From NCBI RefSeq assembly GCF_003719335.1, contig NZ_RIAS01000003.1, forward strand, positions 310,001-374,000: a DNA stretch of 64,000 nt. The letters run 5' to 3'. Positions 42,609-52,105 of this stretch are shown here, in pieces. The DNA is from Paenibacillus amylolyticus. GTDB lineage: Bacteria > Bacillota > Bacilli > Paenibacillales > Paenibacillaceae. A program made the translations under genes and the position numbers. The stretch's first letter is position 1. The number at the start of each line of letters is the position of its first letter. Under the pieces are notes generated by a model. It did not search any database. It saw only the letters and a list, made by a program, of their open reading frames with translations, and was not told where the DNA came from.

Positions 42609-43688
42609 AGCATTCTGCCATTTCTCTTTGAAAAACATCTGATAGATTCGAACCAGCAATATTTTCACAATCATATAGACGGGAATAATAACAAGGATAC
42701 CAATGATTCCACCGAGGTCTCCAGCACCAAGCACCAGAATAATCGTCGTCAGCGGGTGGATATCCAGCTTTTTGCCGAATACGTACGGAGCAACAAGATT
42801 ATCCTGGATCTGTTGCGATACGAGAATGATTACAAGTGACCAGATGGCAACCGACGGCGATACAACCAGACCCATAATGACGATGGGAATGGAAGAAACA
42901 ATCGCTCCGATAAACGGTATAAAGTTCAGGATGACTGCGACCACCGTCAACAGCAGTGCGTACGGAAGGCCGATTAACAGAAAGCCAATATACATGAGTA
43001 CACCAAGAGCCAGGTTGACGAGCACTCTGCCTACGATAAACCCACTCAAAGCCTGATCAATCTCCAGCACCACTTCACGGCTGTCTTTCTGGAATCGTTT
43101 AGGGGCAATCTTCACCAATTTGCGTCCAAACAGCTTGTCCTGCTTCAGCATGTAAAAAAGAATGATCGGGAACGTAAACAGAATGATTGCAAAGCTGGAA
43201 ATTAACGAAATGAAGCCACTCACATAGTTGGTTACAAACGTAAATCCCTTATTCACATACTCTGTAACCTGCGATAATGGTGTGGAGTCGTTCGGAAACA
43301 ACGCCTGAATCGCACCATTCTGCTCCAAATCTTTTAATTGCAGACTAAGTGCGTTCAATAGATTAGGCGCATTCTCGACCAGGTTCACCAGTTGCTCTCG
43401 CAAAGAAGGCCACAACCCCACGATAAACGCCACACCCAGCATAATAGCCACAACGTAGATTAGCAGAATACTTAGCGTTCGATTCAAATATTTTAATTTC
43501 TCCAAATAACCCACGAGCGGCCGCAACAAGTAATAAAAAAATACGGACAGCATCATTGGTACGGTAATCACCGTAATCATTGTGACAAGCGGCTGAAAGA
43601 TAAAGCTCACACGGGATAATAAATAGATATTAACCAATACTAGGGCCAGTGCAATACTGAACCGGACAAATGAATTACCTTTAAACAA
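42606..43688 (-). CDS. AI-2E family transporter (PerM-like)
   Basis: About 360 residues with eight hydrophobic helices and the family's arrangement: a helix hairpin at the N-terminus (SIALALVLVNIYLL), a cytosolic/periplasmic region LVNLVENAPNLLNALSLQL, and the conserved C-terminal FIPFIGAIVSSIPIV, QQIQDNLVAPYVFGKKLDIHPL. Relatives include TqsA and sodium-antiport PerM proteins. GGAGG lies before a TTG at 43688, so I prefer it to the ATG at 43703. The stop codon TAG comes from the terminal repeat of a MITE-like element, so the C-terminus may be altered. Confidence 0.85.
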   Translation of the reverse strand: MFKGNSFVRFSIALALVLVNIYLLSRVSFIFQPLVTMITVITVPMMLSVFFYYLLRPLVGYLEKLKYLNRTLSILLIYVVAIMLGVAFIVGLWPSLREQLVNLVENAPNLLNALSLQLKDLEQNGAIQALFPNDSTPLSQVTEYVNKGFTFVTNYVSGFISLISSFAIILFTFPIILFYMLKQDKLFGRKLVKIAPKRFQKDSREVVLEIDQALSGFIVGRVLVNLALGVLMYIGFLLIGLPYALLLTVVAVILNFIPFIGAIVSSIPIVIMGLVVSPSVAIWSLVIILVSQQIQDNLVAPYVFGKKLDIHPLTTIILVLGAGDLGGIIGILVIIPVYMIVKILLVRIYQMFFKEKWQNA

Positions 43689-43940
43689 TAGATTTCCCTC
43701 CATATCGCCGTTCTTCTGCTTTGAATTTTTCTTTTCTCTCTATATTATTATTACTATATATCAAGTCCCTTCATTTCTGCTAATCCTTCTATCTTAAATC
43801 TTTCTTAACTAAAAAAAGAAAACCCTGACCTACCGGCCAAGGCTGATAAAACGCAGTGAAATGTATAAGGTGGAATACTAATTCTGTCATCGGAGTCCGT
43901 GTGTAAATTTCAAAGCAACTAATACAAGGTGAGCTTGTTT

Positions 43941-45905
43941 TTACACGAGCTTCGAATACATATGACGCAGATAACGCCAGCGCACCAGTGCAAAGAATAC
44001 GACCTGCATCGAGACAAACACCATGAAGATACGAAGACTGTGTTCCAGAACAGAAAACTGAACCAGCTGATAGAGTGCCGCAAATGCCACCGAGCTGTGA
44101 ATCAAAGCCACCAGAAGCGGAAGGAAAAACATCAACACGAGCTGTCTTGTTACGATTTTGCGAAGTTCGGGGCGGCTGAGTCCCATTTTCCCAATCATCC
44201 GATACTGTGCCTCGTCTCGCTCCAGATCTGCATACAGCCTGAAATACGTGAAGCTCGCCGCGAAGGTGAAGAACACAATACCGATCAATCCGCTGACGAT
44301 GAGAATAATGCCATTGGTTTGTTTATTATTCAGCCAATCTACGACAAGAGAAGTGAACTGAACATATCCCTTCTCCGGACGGTCTTTCTGAATCGTATCC
44401 AGCAATTCCGGAGCAAAGCTGCGCGTCGACATCCAGTCTTTTACCACAAAAAACGTCGTCTGATCGGAGTAAAAATCAATATCCATCTTAATCTCTGCAA
44501 TGTATGCTTCTCGAATCTTGGAATACAGGTCATCAGAAACAACGTAGACGCCCGCCTCACCATCCATCGGAAACACGATATCGGTTGCCGGTGGCAACAT
44601 CTGCATTTGTAAATGCTGCTGTTCACCAACATACAAGTCAGCGGAGTATGGGTAACTGTCCTCTTTCGTATCTAACAGTTTATTACGCGCACTTATATTG
44701 GGTGCTGTATTAAACGCCAGATCATTACGGTCCAGCACCCGTTCTTCATAGCCAAGCGCTTTGGCAAGACGGTTATAATCACTCAGTTTTACGATGTAGT
44801 TGTTATTGTTCTCATAAAGTGGCTGATAACTACCTTTCACATATGGAACTTCGCGATTAACCAGCGTCTCTTCAATTTTTCGGATCTGACGATCAACAAC
44901 CGCTGAATCCGTAAAGCCTGAATTCGTATAGGTAAAAGCATATGGATTCGTCATGGAAGACAGCCTTGGATCACCTATAGTCAGCATGCTGCCAATGCCT
45001 GTAAACGCGGAAGCAGAGATAACACTGACCATAAAAAACATCACGGCATTATCTTTCATACGATAGGTAAGCTCGGACAGGAAGAGCAGATTGGTTTTAC
45101 GTAAAAATAACCCTTCATTCTTTTTCAGTGCCCGAATGACATACACGCTAAGCTGCGTAAACAATAGATACGTACCTGCAATAACACTTAGCACGCTGCC
45201 AAAAAGCAAAGGGAAAATATACGAACCCCAAGCAAAAATAAATACGCCGGTATATCCTCCACCAATCAATACTACTGAGAGCAGCGACAGCAAACGCGAC
45301 GCCTTAGGTTCAGGCTTCGGTTTCTCCTCCGATTTCACGAGATCAATCAGCGTTCCCTTACGGATCAACAACGACGACGATAGAGCAATAACCACAAAGA
45401 GCAACAGAAATGCTCCAGCTGTTAAGAGAATTCCTTTGAGTGGAAAATAAAATTTCAGACTGTTCTCCACCGCAAGCATGGAACCGCAAATGAGCAAAAC
45501 TAATTTACCAAATATGAGTCCAAGTCCGATACCCGCCACGATGGAAGCTAGGCCGATACACATATTTTCCATAAATAAAAGTCGGTTCATCTGTTTCCGA
45601 GTCATGCCGATGATCAGGAAGATACCAAATTCCTTCTTCCGAGTCTTCAGAAAGGAACCGACCGAATACAGTAGAAACAGAAAAGAGAATATGAAAATTA
45701 TGATTTCGGCAATCATCAGACCCTGGTTAGCAAGCACCGTCACCGTTTGGGAAGAACCTTTCAAACCATCTTTTAAATCCGGATGAAACAACAGCAACGC
45801 ATAGATAAAAAAGATCATCACGGAGAACGTACTGCTTAGAAAATGAGCCAGATAAATCCGTTTGTTTCGAACAACGTTATTAATGGCGAACTGGCGAAAA
45901 TTCAT
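43941..45905 (-). CDS. BceB-type ABC transporter permease
   Basis: A 654-residue FtsX-domain permease. There are ten hydrophobic helices: four near the N-terminus, then more around 200-300 with a large extracytoplasmic domain (about 320-530) before the last three. That is the BceB/VraG/YxdM layout. The N-terminal NFRQFAINNVVRNKRIYLAHF is typical. With its ATPase it removes or senses peptide antibiotics such as bacitracin and passes the signal to the kinase. It overlaps the ATPase gene by 26 bases. Confidence 0.88.
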   Translation of the reverse strand: MNFRQFAINNVVRNKRIYLAHFLSSTFSVMIFFIYALLLFHPDLKDGLKGSSQTVTVLANQGLMIAEIIIFIFSFLFLLYSVGSFLKTRKKEFGIFLIIGMTRKQMNRLLFMENMCIGLASIVAGIGLGLIFGKLVLLICGSMLAVENSLKFYFPLKGILLTAGAFLLLFVVIALSSSLLIRKGTLIDLVKSEEKPKPEPKASRLLSLLSVVLIGGGYTGVFIFAWGSYIFPLLFGSVLSVIAGTYLLFTQLSVYVIRALKKNEGLFLRKTNLLFLSELTYRMKDNAVMFFMVSVISASAFTGIGSMLTIGDPRLSSMTNPYAFTYTNSGFTDSAVVDRQIRKIEETLVNREVPYVKGSYQPLYENNNNYIVKLSDYNRLAKALGYEERVLDRNDLAFNTAPNISARNKLLDTKEDSYPYSADLYVGEQQHLQMQMLPPATDIVFPMDGEAGVYVVSDDLYSKIREAYIAEIKMDIDFYSDQTTFFVVKDWMSTRSFAPELLDTIQKDRPEKGYVQFTSLVVDWLNNKQTNGIILIVSGLIGIVFFTFAASFTYFRLYADLERDEAQYRMIGKMGLSRPELRKIVTRQLVLMFFLPLLVALIHSSVAFAALYQLVQFSVLEHSLRIFMVFVSMQVVFFALVRWRYLRHMYSKLV

Positions 45906-46650
45906 GTCCAGAGCCTCCCATCAGGGATAATACGTTAATAATTTTCTGATAAAAGGCCGCCCGATTATCACCGTAATGAATTTCGTTGTATAACTTGCCA
46001 TCTTTGATGAAAACGACCCTGCTACAATAGCTGGCCGCAACAGCATCGTGGGTTACGAGCAACATCGTCGCCTGATCCTCTCGATTGCGCTGTTCAAGAA
46101 TCTCCATCACATCCTTGGCAGCCTTGGAATCCAGATTACCTGTCGGCTCATCCGCCAGAATCAGCTTGGGAGAATGGATTAACGCTCGAGCGATCGCTGT
46201 ACGCTGCGCCTGACCTCCCGATATTTCATACGTGCGTTTGTTTAAAATTCCTTCAATGCCTAATTTGTTTGCAAGCTCTACTACTCGCGCATTCATCTCC
46301 CGAACGGAAATACCGTCTAATGTTAATGGGAGTACGATATTTTCCTTCACCGTCAGTGTGTTAAGCAAGTTGAAAGATTGAAAGACAAAGCCCAGTTCTC
46401 TGCGCCGGAATAAAGCCAGCTGATCCGAATCCAGATCAAATGGGTTCTGACCCGCGATCCGTAACTCACCTGATGTCGGATGATCAATGGTTGAAATCAT
46501 GTTGAGCAGCGTTGTTTTGCCACTACCGGACGGTCCCATAATGCCCACAAACTCTCCTTCTTGAATACTAAGGTCAATGCCTGACAACGCTTCATAGGAT
46601 ACAATCCCTTTATAAATTTTGCTGATCTGTTTGACGGAGCATATCTCCAT
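45880..46650 (-). CDS. BceA-type ABC transporter ATP-binding protein
   Basis: A 256-residue ATPase. GPSGSGKTTLLN is Walker A, ISGGQAQRTAIARALIHSPKLILADEPTGNLD spans the signature and Walker B, and LLVTHDA is the H-loop. It powers the adjacent BceB-type permease. AAAGGAG precedes the ATG. A BceR-like operator lies in its promoter region. Confidence 0.9.
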   Translation of the reverse strand: MEICSVKQISKIYKGIVSYEALSGIDLSIQEGEFVGIMGPSGSGKTTLLNMISTIDHPTSGELRIAGQNPFDLDSDQLALFRRRELGFVFQSFNLLNTLTVKENIVLPLTLDGISVREMNARVVELANKLGIEGILNKRTYEISGGQAQRTAIARALIHSPKLILADEPTGNLDSKAAKDVMEILEQRNREDQATMLLVTHDAVAASYCSRVVFIKDGKLYNEIHYGDNRAAFYQKIINVLSLMGGSGHEFSPVRH

Positions 46651-46777
46651 ACGTACAACTCCTTTAACGATTAACGTCTAATTTTAACTTCTTCGTACTC
46701 AACTTCTTAGCTAACCTTCTGACTACAGTCTACCCGAAACCCCACTCATTCTCCTATGGGTTAACCTTTCACCAACA

Positions 46778-46791
46778 TGACAATATTGTAA
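46778..46791. promoter_or_regulatory. BceR-type operator upstream of the ABC genes
   Basis: TGACAATATTGTAA is an inverted repeat of the TKACA-N4-TGTMA pattern bound by BceR-like response regulators. It lies about 130 bases upstream of the ATPase start, between the two-component and transporter operons. Confidence 0.6.
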
Positions 46792-46817
46792 GGTTTCGTA
46801 CCCTTCCAAGATCGCAA

Positions 46818-46853
46818 GAAAAAAACGCCTCCTCCCAGTATGGTAAAAGGCGT
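46818..46853 (-). terminator. Terminator after the two-component operon
   Basis: ACGCCT-N17-AGGCGT then T7 on the minus strand, 70 bases after the kinase stop; it separates the two-component genes from the ABC genes. Confidence 0.8.
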
Positions 46854-46924
46854 CGTTATCATTCACACTTAATTCATATTCAACTTCATATATAAATTCA
46901 GGTTCGATTATTATTTTCCTGCAT

Positions 46925-47908
46925 TCAAACCGAAAAGGTAATTCGGACTGTCGTTCCTTCACCATGCACCGATTCAAGTTCAATCTGATGATTCATACGT
47001 GTCAGCACTTCCTTCGCGATGTACAGCCCCATGCCAGTAGATTCCTTAAAATGTCTTCCGTTCTCCCCGGTGAAAAAGGGTCTAAACACCCGGTTCAGGT
47101 CCGATTTGGGTATGCCAATCCCATGATCCTCAACTTCCAGTACAATCTTATGTTCCGCTTCGTAGGCGCGCACATGCACTTTCTGTCCACTGCCCGCGGC
47201 ATACTTGATGGCATTGGATAACAGCTGTACGAGCACAAATCGAACCCACTTTGCATCGGATTGCACCACTAGCGAAGCATCAATTTGCATCTCGGGATAC
47301 ACATGGTTACGAATGAAAAATCGTTTCAACTCATGAATCGCTTCTTCACCTACCGCTCGGAGTTCAACCGGCTCAACGCTGAAGTCCTGCTCGAAGGTAT
47401 CTAGCCTTGCGACATATAGAACCGTTTCCAACCCCCGTCGCATCTGATCTGCTTCCTCACGAATACTGCGAAATCGAGCATCATCGTCCTCCTGCTCTTC
47501 CACAGTCAGCTCAATGACAGATAACGGTGTTTTCATCTGATGCACCCACTGGTTCATAAACGTAAGATACTCCTGCTGTTTTTGTTCGAGCCGGCTCAGA
47601 TGCGCGTGATATTGACCGTACTGGGAATCCAGCAGTTTTTCCAAAGAGGCTGATAACGGTGCTGTCTCATGTAGTGCTACCAATTCATTAAGCGAATACA
47701 CTGGCTGTGTCATCCGGTTGTAAAAGGCTCGATGTGACAAGTAACGATACACCAGATAACCAGTATACAAAAACAAGCCCAGTCCTGCGGCATATAGCGC
47801 GGTCTTCCAATGATCGTATCCATCGTACCAAAATACAGCAACCACGGTGAACATGATCGCAAACACCCAGCATGTCAGAGCGATATGTTCTCGGATAAAC
47901 AGCTTCAT
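46925..47908 (-). CDS. BceS-type intramembrane-sensing histidine kinase
   Basis: A 327-residue kinase with two membrane helices at about 10-30 and 37-57 and almost no extracellular loop, the mark of intramembrane-sensing kinases. The phospho-acceptor region is HQMKTPLSVIELTVEEQEDD, followed by N, G1 (DHGIGIPKSDLNRVF) and G2 (STGMGLYIAKEVL) boxes. Such kinases need the BceAB transporter to detect the drug. It overlaps the response regulator by 4 bases. Confidence 0.9.
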   Translation of the reverse strand: MKLFIREHIALTCWVFAIMFTVVAVFWYDGYDHWKTALYAAGLGLFLYTGYLVYRYLSHRAFYNRMTQPVYSLNELVALHETAPLSASLEKLLDSQYGQYHAHLSRLEQKQQEYLTFMNQWVHQMKTPLSVIELTVEEQEDDDARFRSIREEADQMRRGLETVLYVARLDTFEQDFSVEPVELRAVGEEAIHELKRFFIRNHVYPEMQIDASLVVQSDAKWVRFVLVQLLSNAIKYAAGSGQKVHVRAYEAEHKIVLEVEDHGIGIPKSDLNRVFRPFFTGENGRHFKESTGMGLYIAKEVLTRMNHQIELESVHGEGTTVRITFSV

Positions 47909-48609
47909 AATGAGGGGGCTACTTTCCAGTTATTAATCAGCCTGTATCCGGAGCCTCTCACCGTTTCCAGCGCATCGGTAATACCCAGTTCGGCAAGACG
48001 TTTGCGTACCCGCGTGATATTAACGCTAAGGGTGTTATCATCCACAAACGAGTCATCCCATAACTTCTCCAAAATGGTTTCCCGACTGACCAGCTTTGGA
48101 CTGCGACGCATCAGCGTTTCCAGTAGAATGGTTTCCTTTTTGGTAAGCTGTACTTTCTGATCGCCGAGTTCGATCTCGAGCCTTTCCAAGTACACCACGA
48201 GTCCGTCCAGTTCGACCTTACGTTCCTCATCTCGGGCAGCATAATCTCCATACACCCGGCGCAGCTGACTCCGAATTTTAGCCATAACAATCTCATGTTC
48301 GAACGGCTTGGTAATATAATCATCGGCCCCGTTCTCCAGCGCCATGACCTGATCCATCTTGCCACTCCTCGCGGAAATAAACAGGATCGGACATGTCGAT
48401 ATCGTCCGAATCTGTCTGCACCAGTAAAACCCGTCATAGCTCGGCAAGTTGATATCCAGTAATACAACATGAGGCTGGAGTTGCTTGAATTGTTCCGTCA
48501 CCTGCTCAAAGTCTTCGACGAATACAGCTCGGTCCCCATAGCGCTCGATATGTGATTTCAGTAGTCCCGCAATTTTGGGATCATCTTCGATAATCATAAT
48601 GGTATACAT
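47905..48609 (-). CDS. BceR-type OmpR-family response regulator
   Basis: About 234 residues. The receiver domain has IIEDD at the N-terminus, LLDINLPSYDG with the phospho-accepting Asp, and ENGADDYITKPF; the C-terminal winged helix is VSRETILEKLWDDSFVDDNTLSVNITRVRKRL. I start at the ATG at 48609, after AGAGGAGAGAG; a TTG codon precedes it. It probably activates the ABC operon at the operator near 46.8 kb. Confidence 0.9.
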   Translation of the reverse strand: MYTIMIIEDDPKIAGLLKSHIERYGDRAVFVEDFEQVTEQFKQLQPHVVLLDINLPSYDGFYWCRQIRTISTCPILFISARSGKMDQVMALENGADDYITKPFEHEIVMAKIRSQLRRVYGDYAARDEERKVELDGLVVYLERLEIELGDQKVQLTKKETILLETLMRRSPKLVSRETILEKLWDDSFVDDNTLSVNITRVRKRLAELGITDALETVRGSGYRLINNWKVAPSL

Positions 48610-48684
48610 CAAAAGCTCTCTCCTCTAACCTGTTATGATGGCAAATTCCCCTCTATCCATAGCCAAATCATAACACAGGATAGA

Positions 48685-50028
48685 TTAGCGGGCATCGATT
48701 TGCTTGCGCCAGCTTCGAATATCTGCGTTTAACTGCTTAACATCTCCAGTGGCCTCTTGGTCGTCAGACAACTTGAAATGCTGTTTCAATGCCAGAATAC
48801 GATACACACTCTCATCAATACGGGACTCCTTGATTTTGCCCGACTTGACTGCGTTAATTAATGTATCAAAAATCGTTTTGGCACTCTCATAACTATGAGC
48901 CACCAGCAAAATATCACTTCCGGCCTGAACCGTTGCGATTGCAGCCTCGTTCAATGGGTAGTTTTTCGAGATCGCTCCCATGCTCAGATCATCGGTAATC
49001 ACTACACCGTCATACTTGAACTTTCCTCTTAGATGATCCCCGATGATTACTTTCGACAGAGATGCTGGGTAATCGGGGTCCAGCTTGGGAAACAAAATAT
49101 GGGCAACCATTACCGCTTCCGCCTGTTCTTTCACGGCCGCCTGAAATGGAATCCACTCCAGCGCTGCAAGCTGTTTCTCCGATTTGTTCACCACAGGCAA
49201 GTCCAGATGAGAATCGACGGAAGTATCGCCATGCCCAGGGAAATGTTTTACTACCGGAATAACTCCTTCACTGCGGAGCCCCTTCATCTCGGCGATCCCC
49301 ATACGTGTCACCAGGTCAGCATTAGAACCGAAGGATCGATCCCCGATGACTGGATTTTTCGGATTACTGTTAATATCCAGCACCGGTGCAAAATCAACAT
49401 TAAAACCGGCAAGCTTGATCTGTCTCGCTAGCAAAGCTCCCATCTTCTCAGCAAGCTTGGTATCATCGGTTTTGCCTACTTTTCGATTGGAAGGAATGGA
49501 CTCAACCGAGTCTGGCATCCGACTTACCTTGCCACCCTCTTGATCGACACTCATCAAGATGGGCACCGGGTTTTGCTGATTCGCCTTTTTAATCGATTGC
49601 ACAAAAGCAGCCGTTCCCTGAAGTGTCGTTACGTTGTTGGCGTAGAAAATAATGCCGCCGATCTTCTGGCCCGCAATCATCTGTTTCGCCTGATCATCTA
49701 GCGTTGTTCCCTGCACACCAGCAAGAATCATCTGCCCCACTTTTTCTTCCAGCGTTAGTTGCTGAAGCTGTTCCTTTACTAGGTCAGTCTCTTCCGCTGG
49801 TGTGTCATCCTGAGGTTCTTCTTGTACTTCATCTTGAGGAGGAGTGGCGTTATTCCCAGAAGGTGAATGATTTTGGTTCGCTTCTGTTCCATTATTGTTA
49901 TCTGTTGCAGTTGAAGGCTTTGGGGGTTGTCCACATGCGGCCAGTAACAGGCTCAGAGCAACAATCACAGACAGCATCAGTACGAATCTGAACTGCCGAT
50001 TGAAGCGCAGGTTTGTATTCATGTTCAA
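48685..50028 (-). CDS. GH3 beta-N-acetylhexosaminidase lipoprotein (NagZ-like)
   Basis: A 447-residue exported lipoprotein. The lipobox LLAAC follows the hydrophobic signal (about residue 32), then an Asn/Pro/Glu-rich linker. The GH3 barrel carries VKHFPGHGDTSVDSHLDLP (the KHFPGHG motif with the His catalytic dyad) and VVITDDLSMGAI (Asp nucleophile). It releases GlcNAc from peptidoglycan fragments for recycling, as Bacillus NagZ does, but anchored outside. Start is TTG after GGGAGG; the next Met is two codons on. Confidence 0.9.
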   Translation of the reverse strand: MNMNTNLRFNRQFRFVLMLSVIVALSLLLAACGQPPKPSTATDNNNGTEANQNHSPSGNNATPPQDEVQEEPQDDTPAEETDLVKEQLQQLTLEEKVGQMILAGVQGTTLDDQAKQMIAGQKIGGIIFYANNVTTLQGTAAFVQSIKKANQQNPVPILMSVDQEGGKVSRMPDSVESIPSNRKVGKTDDTKLAEKMGALLARQIKLAGFNVDFAPVLDINSNPKNPVIGDRSFGSNADLVTRMGIAEMKGLRSEGVIPVVKHFPGHGDTSVDSHLDLPVVNKSEKQLAALEWIPFQAAVKEQAEAVMVAHILFPKLDPDYPASLSKVIIGDHLRGKFKYDGVVITDDLSMGAISKNYPLNEAAIATVQAGSDILLVAHSYESAKTIFDTLINAVKSGKIKESRIDESVYRILALKQHFKLSDDQEATGDVKQLNADIRSWRKQIDAR

Positions 50029-50125
50029 GGATGTTCTTCCTCCCTATATCTTATCTGTTCTGGAAATTTTGGAGTTCGTTCAGGCCTAACCTTACCATAA
50101 GGTAAATGATTTTCAAAATAGGTCT

Positions 50126-50357
50126 TATATAGGTTGAACTAAAGATTTTACACGGCCCACTCCGATGACAGAATAACCTGGAGAGTAGCGGTTATCCCCA
50201 GATTTTTTAGATTCCCTTTTCCAAAGGGGAAAATCCGGTGATAAAGGCGAAGCCTATGCTTCCGATGTAGCTTTCTTTCAGAAAGCTTTCAGCTCCGCTT
50301 TTTCAGGTTTTTTCTGTCCTCTCCGTTTTTGTGTAAAAGAATAGTTCAACTTATATA
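50126..50357 (+). repeat. Structured interspersed repeat, copy 3 (232 bp)
   Basis: TATATAGGTTGAACTA (left) and TAGTTCAACTTATATA (right) are inverted with one mismatch. Internally it keeps the TTATCCCCAGATTTTTT/AAAATCCGGTGATAA and AGCTTTCTTTCAGAAAGCT hairpins and GGTTTTTTCTGTCCTCTCCG. It lies about 100 bases upstream of the NagZ-like gene. Confidence 0.88.
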
Positions 50358-50678
50358 GATGTGAAAAGTATTCTTGCTCCTTGGATCTGGATGTGGCATA
50401 AATAGCTTTTTAACAGTGCGCGGACGTTAACGTAATGGATATGTTCTGAGTAAATGCGGATTTCTGTTTTCTATTGTGAATTTTTCATATAATGAAATAT
50501 TTATTAATCGAAGATTGTGGGTATTAAGTTTGATGTTCAAGAGGATGGTTATTAGAAAAATAAAAAACCGCCCTGCGGCGGCTCTGCTGTTGATTTTAAA
50601 CTCCTTTTTATCCCGTTGTTATGGATGTAATCACATATTAAGTATTCCTATTTCGAATTTTTCATATAATGAAATTTT
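50358..50678. other. Non-coding region with a 21-bp direct repeat pair
   Basis: About 320 bases without a credible gene. It contains two exact copies of a 21-base string around TTTTTCATATAATGAAA (50478-50498 and 50655-50675) and a terminator. The short plus-strand frame between the copies looks like chance: its two ends are the same peptide because of the repeat. Confidence 0.55.
50554..50583 (-). terminator. Terminator after the old-yellow enzyme gene
   Basis: CCGCC-GCAG-GGCGG on the minus strand followed by T6ATTTTT; about 100 bases after the stop. Confidence 0.8.
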
Positions 50679-51782
50679 TTAGTGTAATTTGGATAAAACT
50701 TCACTTGTAAAAGGAATGATATCAGCATTATGACCTTCTTTCACTTTAAGCGGCCATTCCGGATCACTCAGTAGCACACGTCCCAGTGCAATGAGATCAA
50801 ATTCCCCATTCTCCATCTTATCATTCAGCAAATCAAGATGCGCATCTCCTGTTTCTTGCTTTTCACTGCCACGTTCAACAAACTCTGCCTCTAAACCTAC
50901 TGAACCAACCGAAATCGCGGGTTTGCCTGTTATTTTCTGGGTCCAGCCCGCAAGATTGAGATCAGAACCTTCAAATTCCGGCAACCAGAAGCGGCGTGTG
51001 GAACAATGGAAAATATCTACCCCCGCTGCGCTGAGCGGTTCCAAAAACTGTTTCAGCTCCTCTGGCGATTCGACCAGTCTTGCCTCGTAACTGCCCATTT
51101 TCCATTGCGAGAAACGAAGAACAATTGGAAAGTCAGGTCCCACTGCAGCACGGCAAGCTTCGATCACTTCGACTGCAAACTGTGTTCGGCGTACTAAATC
51201 TCCACCATACTTGTCAGATCTACGATTCGTCTGCGCCCAGAAAAATTGATCAATTAAATATCCATGCGCACCATGCAACTCAATTCCATCAAAACCGATA
51301 CGTTTCGCATCAGCCGCTGCTTGAGCATAGGCTTGTATAAGCTCTTGGATCTCCTCTTCCGTTAATGGTTCGTAAGCCGCTTCACCAGCCATACTGATTC
51401 CGGACGGACTAACCGGGTGAGCCTCTGCATTAGGTAAATCTCCAGAGCGCCTTGCAGTGCCAACGTGCCAGAGCTGAGGCATTATTTTCCCGCCAGCATC
51501 GTGAACAGCCTTGACCACATTCGCCCATCCTTGCAGTGCTTCTTCACCATAAAAAAGTGGAATGTTCTCACCACTTACTGAGGAGGGATGGTTTATCCCT
51601 GTGCCTTCTGTAATAATAAGTCCCACGCCGCCAGCCGCTCTAAGGCGGTAATAGTCAGCCACATCGGGCCCTGGCACACCGCTCGGTGAAAATCCCCGCG
51701 TCATCGGTGCCATAACAATTCGATTGGGCAAGGTAAGTTTGTCAGATGTAAACGGTTTAAACAATGATAAAGGTATGTTCAT
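50679..51782 (-). CDS. Old-yellow-enzyme NADH:flavin oxidoreductase
   Basis: A 367-residue FMN TIM-barrel oxidoreductase. NRIVMAPMTRGFSPSGVP is the N-terminal FMN segment, ELHGAHGYLIDQFFWAQTNRRSDKYGG holds the substrate-binding HxxH-like pair and the conserved arginine, and SVGSVGLEAEFVERG binds FMN phosphate. It reduces activated alkenes, quinones or nitro-esters. The N-terminus is of the classical NemA/OYE type. AAAGGAG precedes the ATG. Confidence 0.88.
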   Translation of the reverse strand: MNIPLSLFKPFTSDKLTLPNRIVMAPMTRGFSPSGVPGPDVADYYRLRAAGGVGLIITEGTGINHPSSVSGENIPLFYGEEALQGWANVVKAVHDAGGKIMPQLWHVGTARRSGDLPNAEAHPVSPSGISMAGEAAYEPLTEEEIQELIQAYAQAAADAKRIGFDGIELHGAHGYLIDQFFWAQTNRRSDKYGGDLVRRTQFAVEVIEACRAAVGPDFPIVLRFSQWKMGSYEARLVESPEELKQFLEPLSAAGVDIFHCSTRRFWLPEFEGSDLNLAGWTQKITGKPAISVGSVGLEAEFVERGSEKQETGDAHLDLLNDKMENGEFDLIALGRVLLSDPEWPLKVKEGHNADIIPFTSEVLSKLH

Positions 51783-51960
51783 GATTTAGTCTCCTTTGCA
51801 ATGTGAAGTATACATTTCGCACTTACCTTGAGATGTGACATGCTTTTGATACATTAAGCAGTGGTCTACGCCTGTAGACTGTCATGAATATTTCTCTTTA
51901 TCCATTTTATAGATTCTTATTTTTATTTTCAAACAAATTTCTCACACGAAACTGAACCAC

Positions 51961-51993
51961 AAAAAAAAAGAACAGCTTCGGAAGAGCCGCTGT
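51961..51993 (-). terminator. Terminator after the propeller-like secreted protein gene
   Basis: ACAGC-GG-N5-CC-GAA-GCTGT followed by TCT9 on the minus strand. Confidence 0.8.
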
Positions 51994-52070
51994 CCGTTGA
52001 CCTGGGTGCTGCAGATTGTCTGCACGATGAATATCATCAGCACATCGCCGGGTCACCAACAATGTGGATG
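51994..52070 (-). ncRNA. Structured RNA-like element (3' UTR or small RNA)
   Basis: On the minus strand TGACCCGG pairs with CCCAGGTCA, enclosing two further stems: GATGATATTCATC/CGATG..CATCG and TGCAGACAATCTGCA. This three-way junction is immediately followed by the terminator hairpin at 51961-51993. No protein-coding frame and no known RNA family recognised. It lies between a stop codon and a terminator, so it is either a long 3' UTR or a small RNA. Confidence 0.4.
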
Positions 52071-52105
52071 CAGCATAGTATATAATCCATAATCTTCCTT
52101 CTATT

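Noticed and set aside
42471-42839. 122-residue plus-strand frame
   Set aside because: It starts inside the MITE-like element and continues antisense through the AI-2E permease gene.
43929-44612. 227-residue antisense frame within the BceB-type permease
   Set aside because: His/Arg-rich composition typical of a reverse-strand shadow; the permease on the other strand is clear.
50476-50682. 68-residue plus-strand frame
   Set aside because: Its two ends are the same peptide because of the 21-bp direct repeat, it spans a terminator, and it lacks a ribosome binding site.
52034-52040. CTGATGA on the minus strand as a hammerhead ribozyme core
   Set aside because: The required GAAA element and the three closing stems are not found at the right distances.
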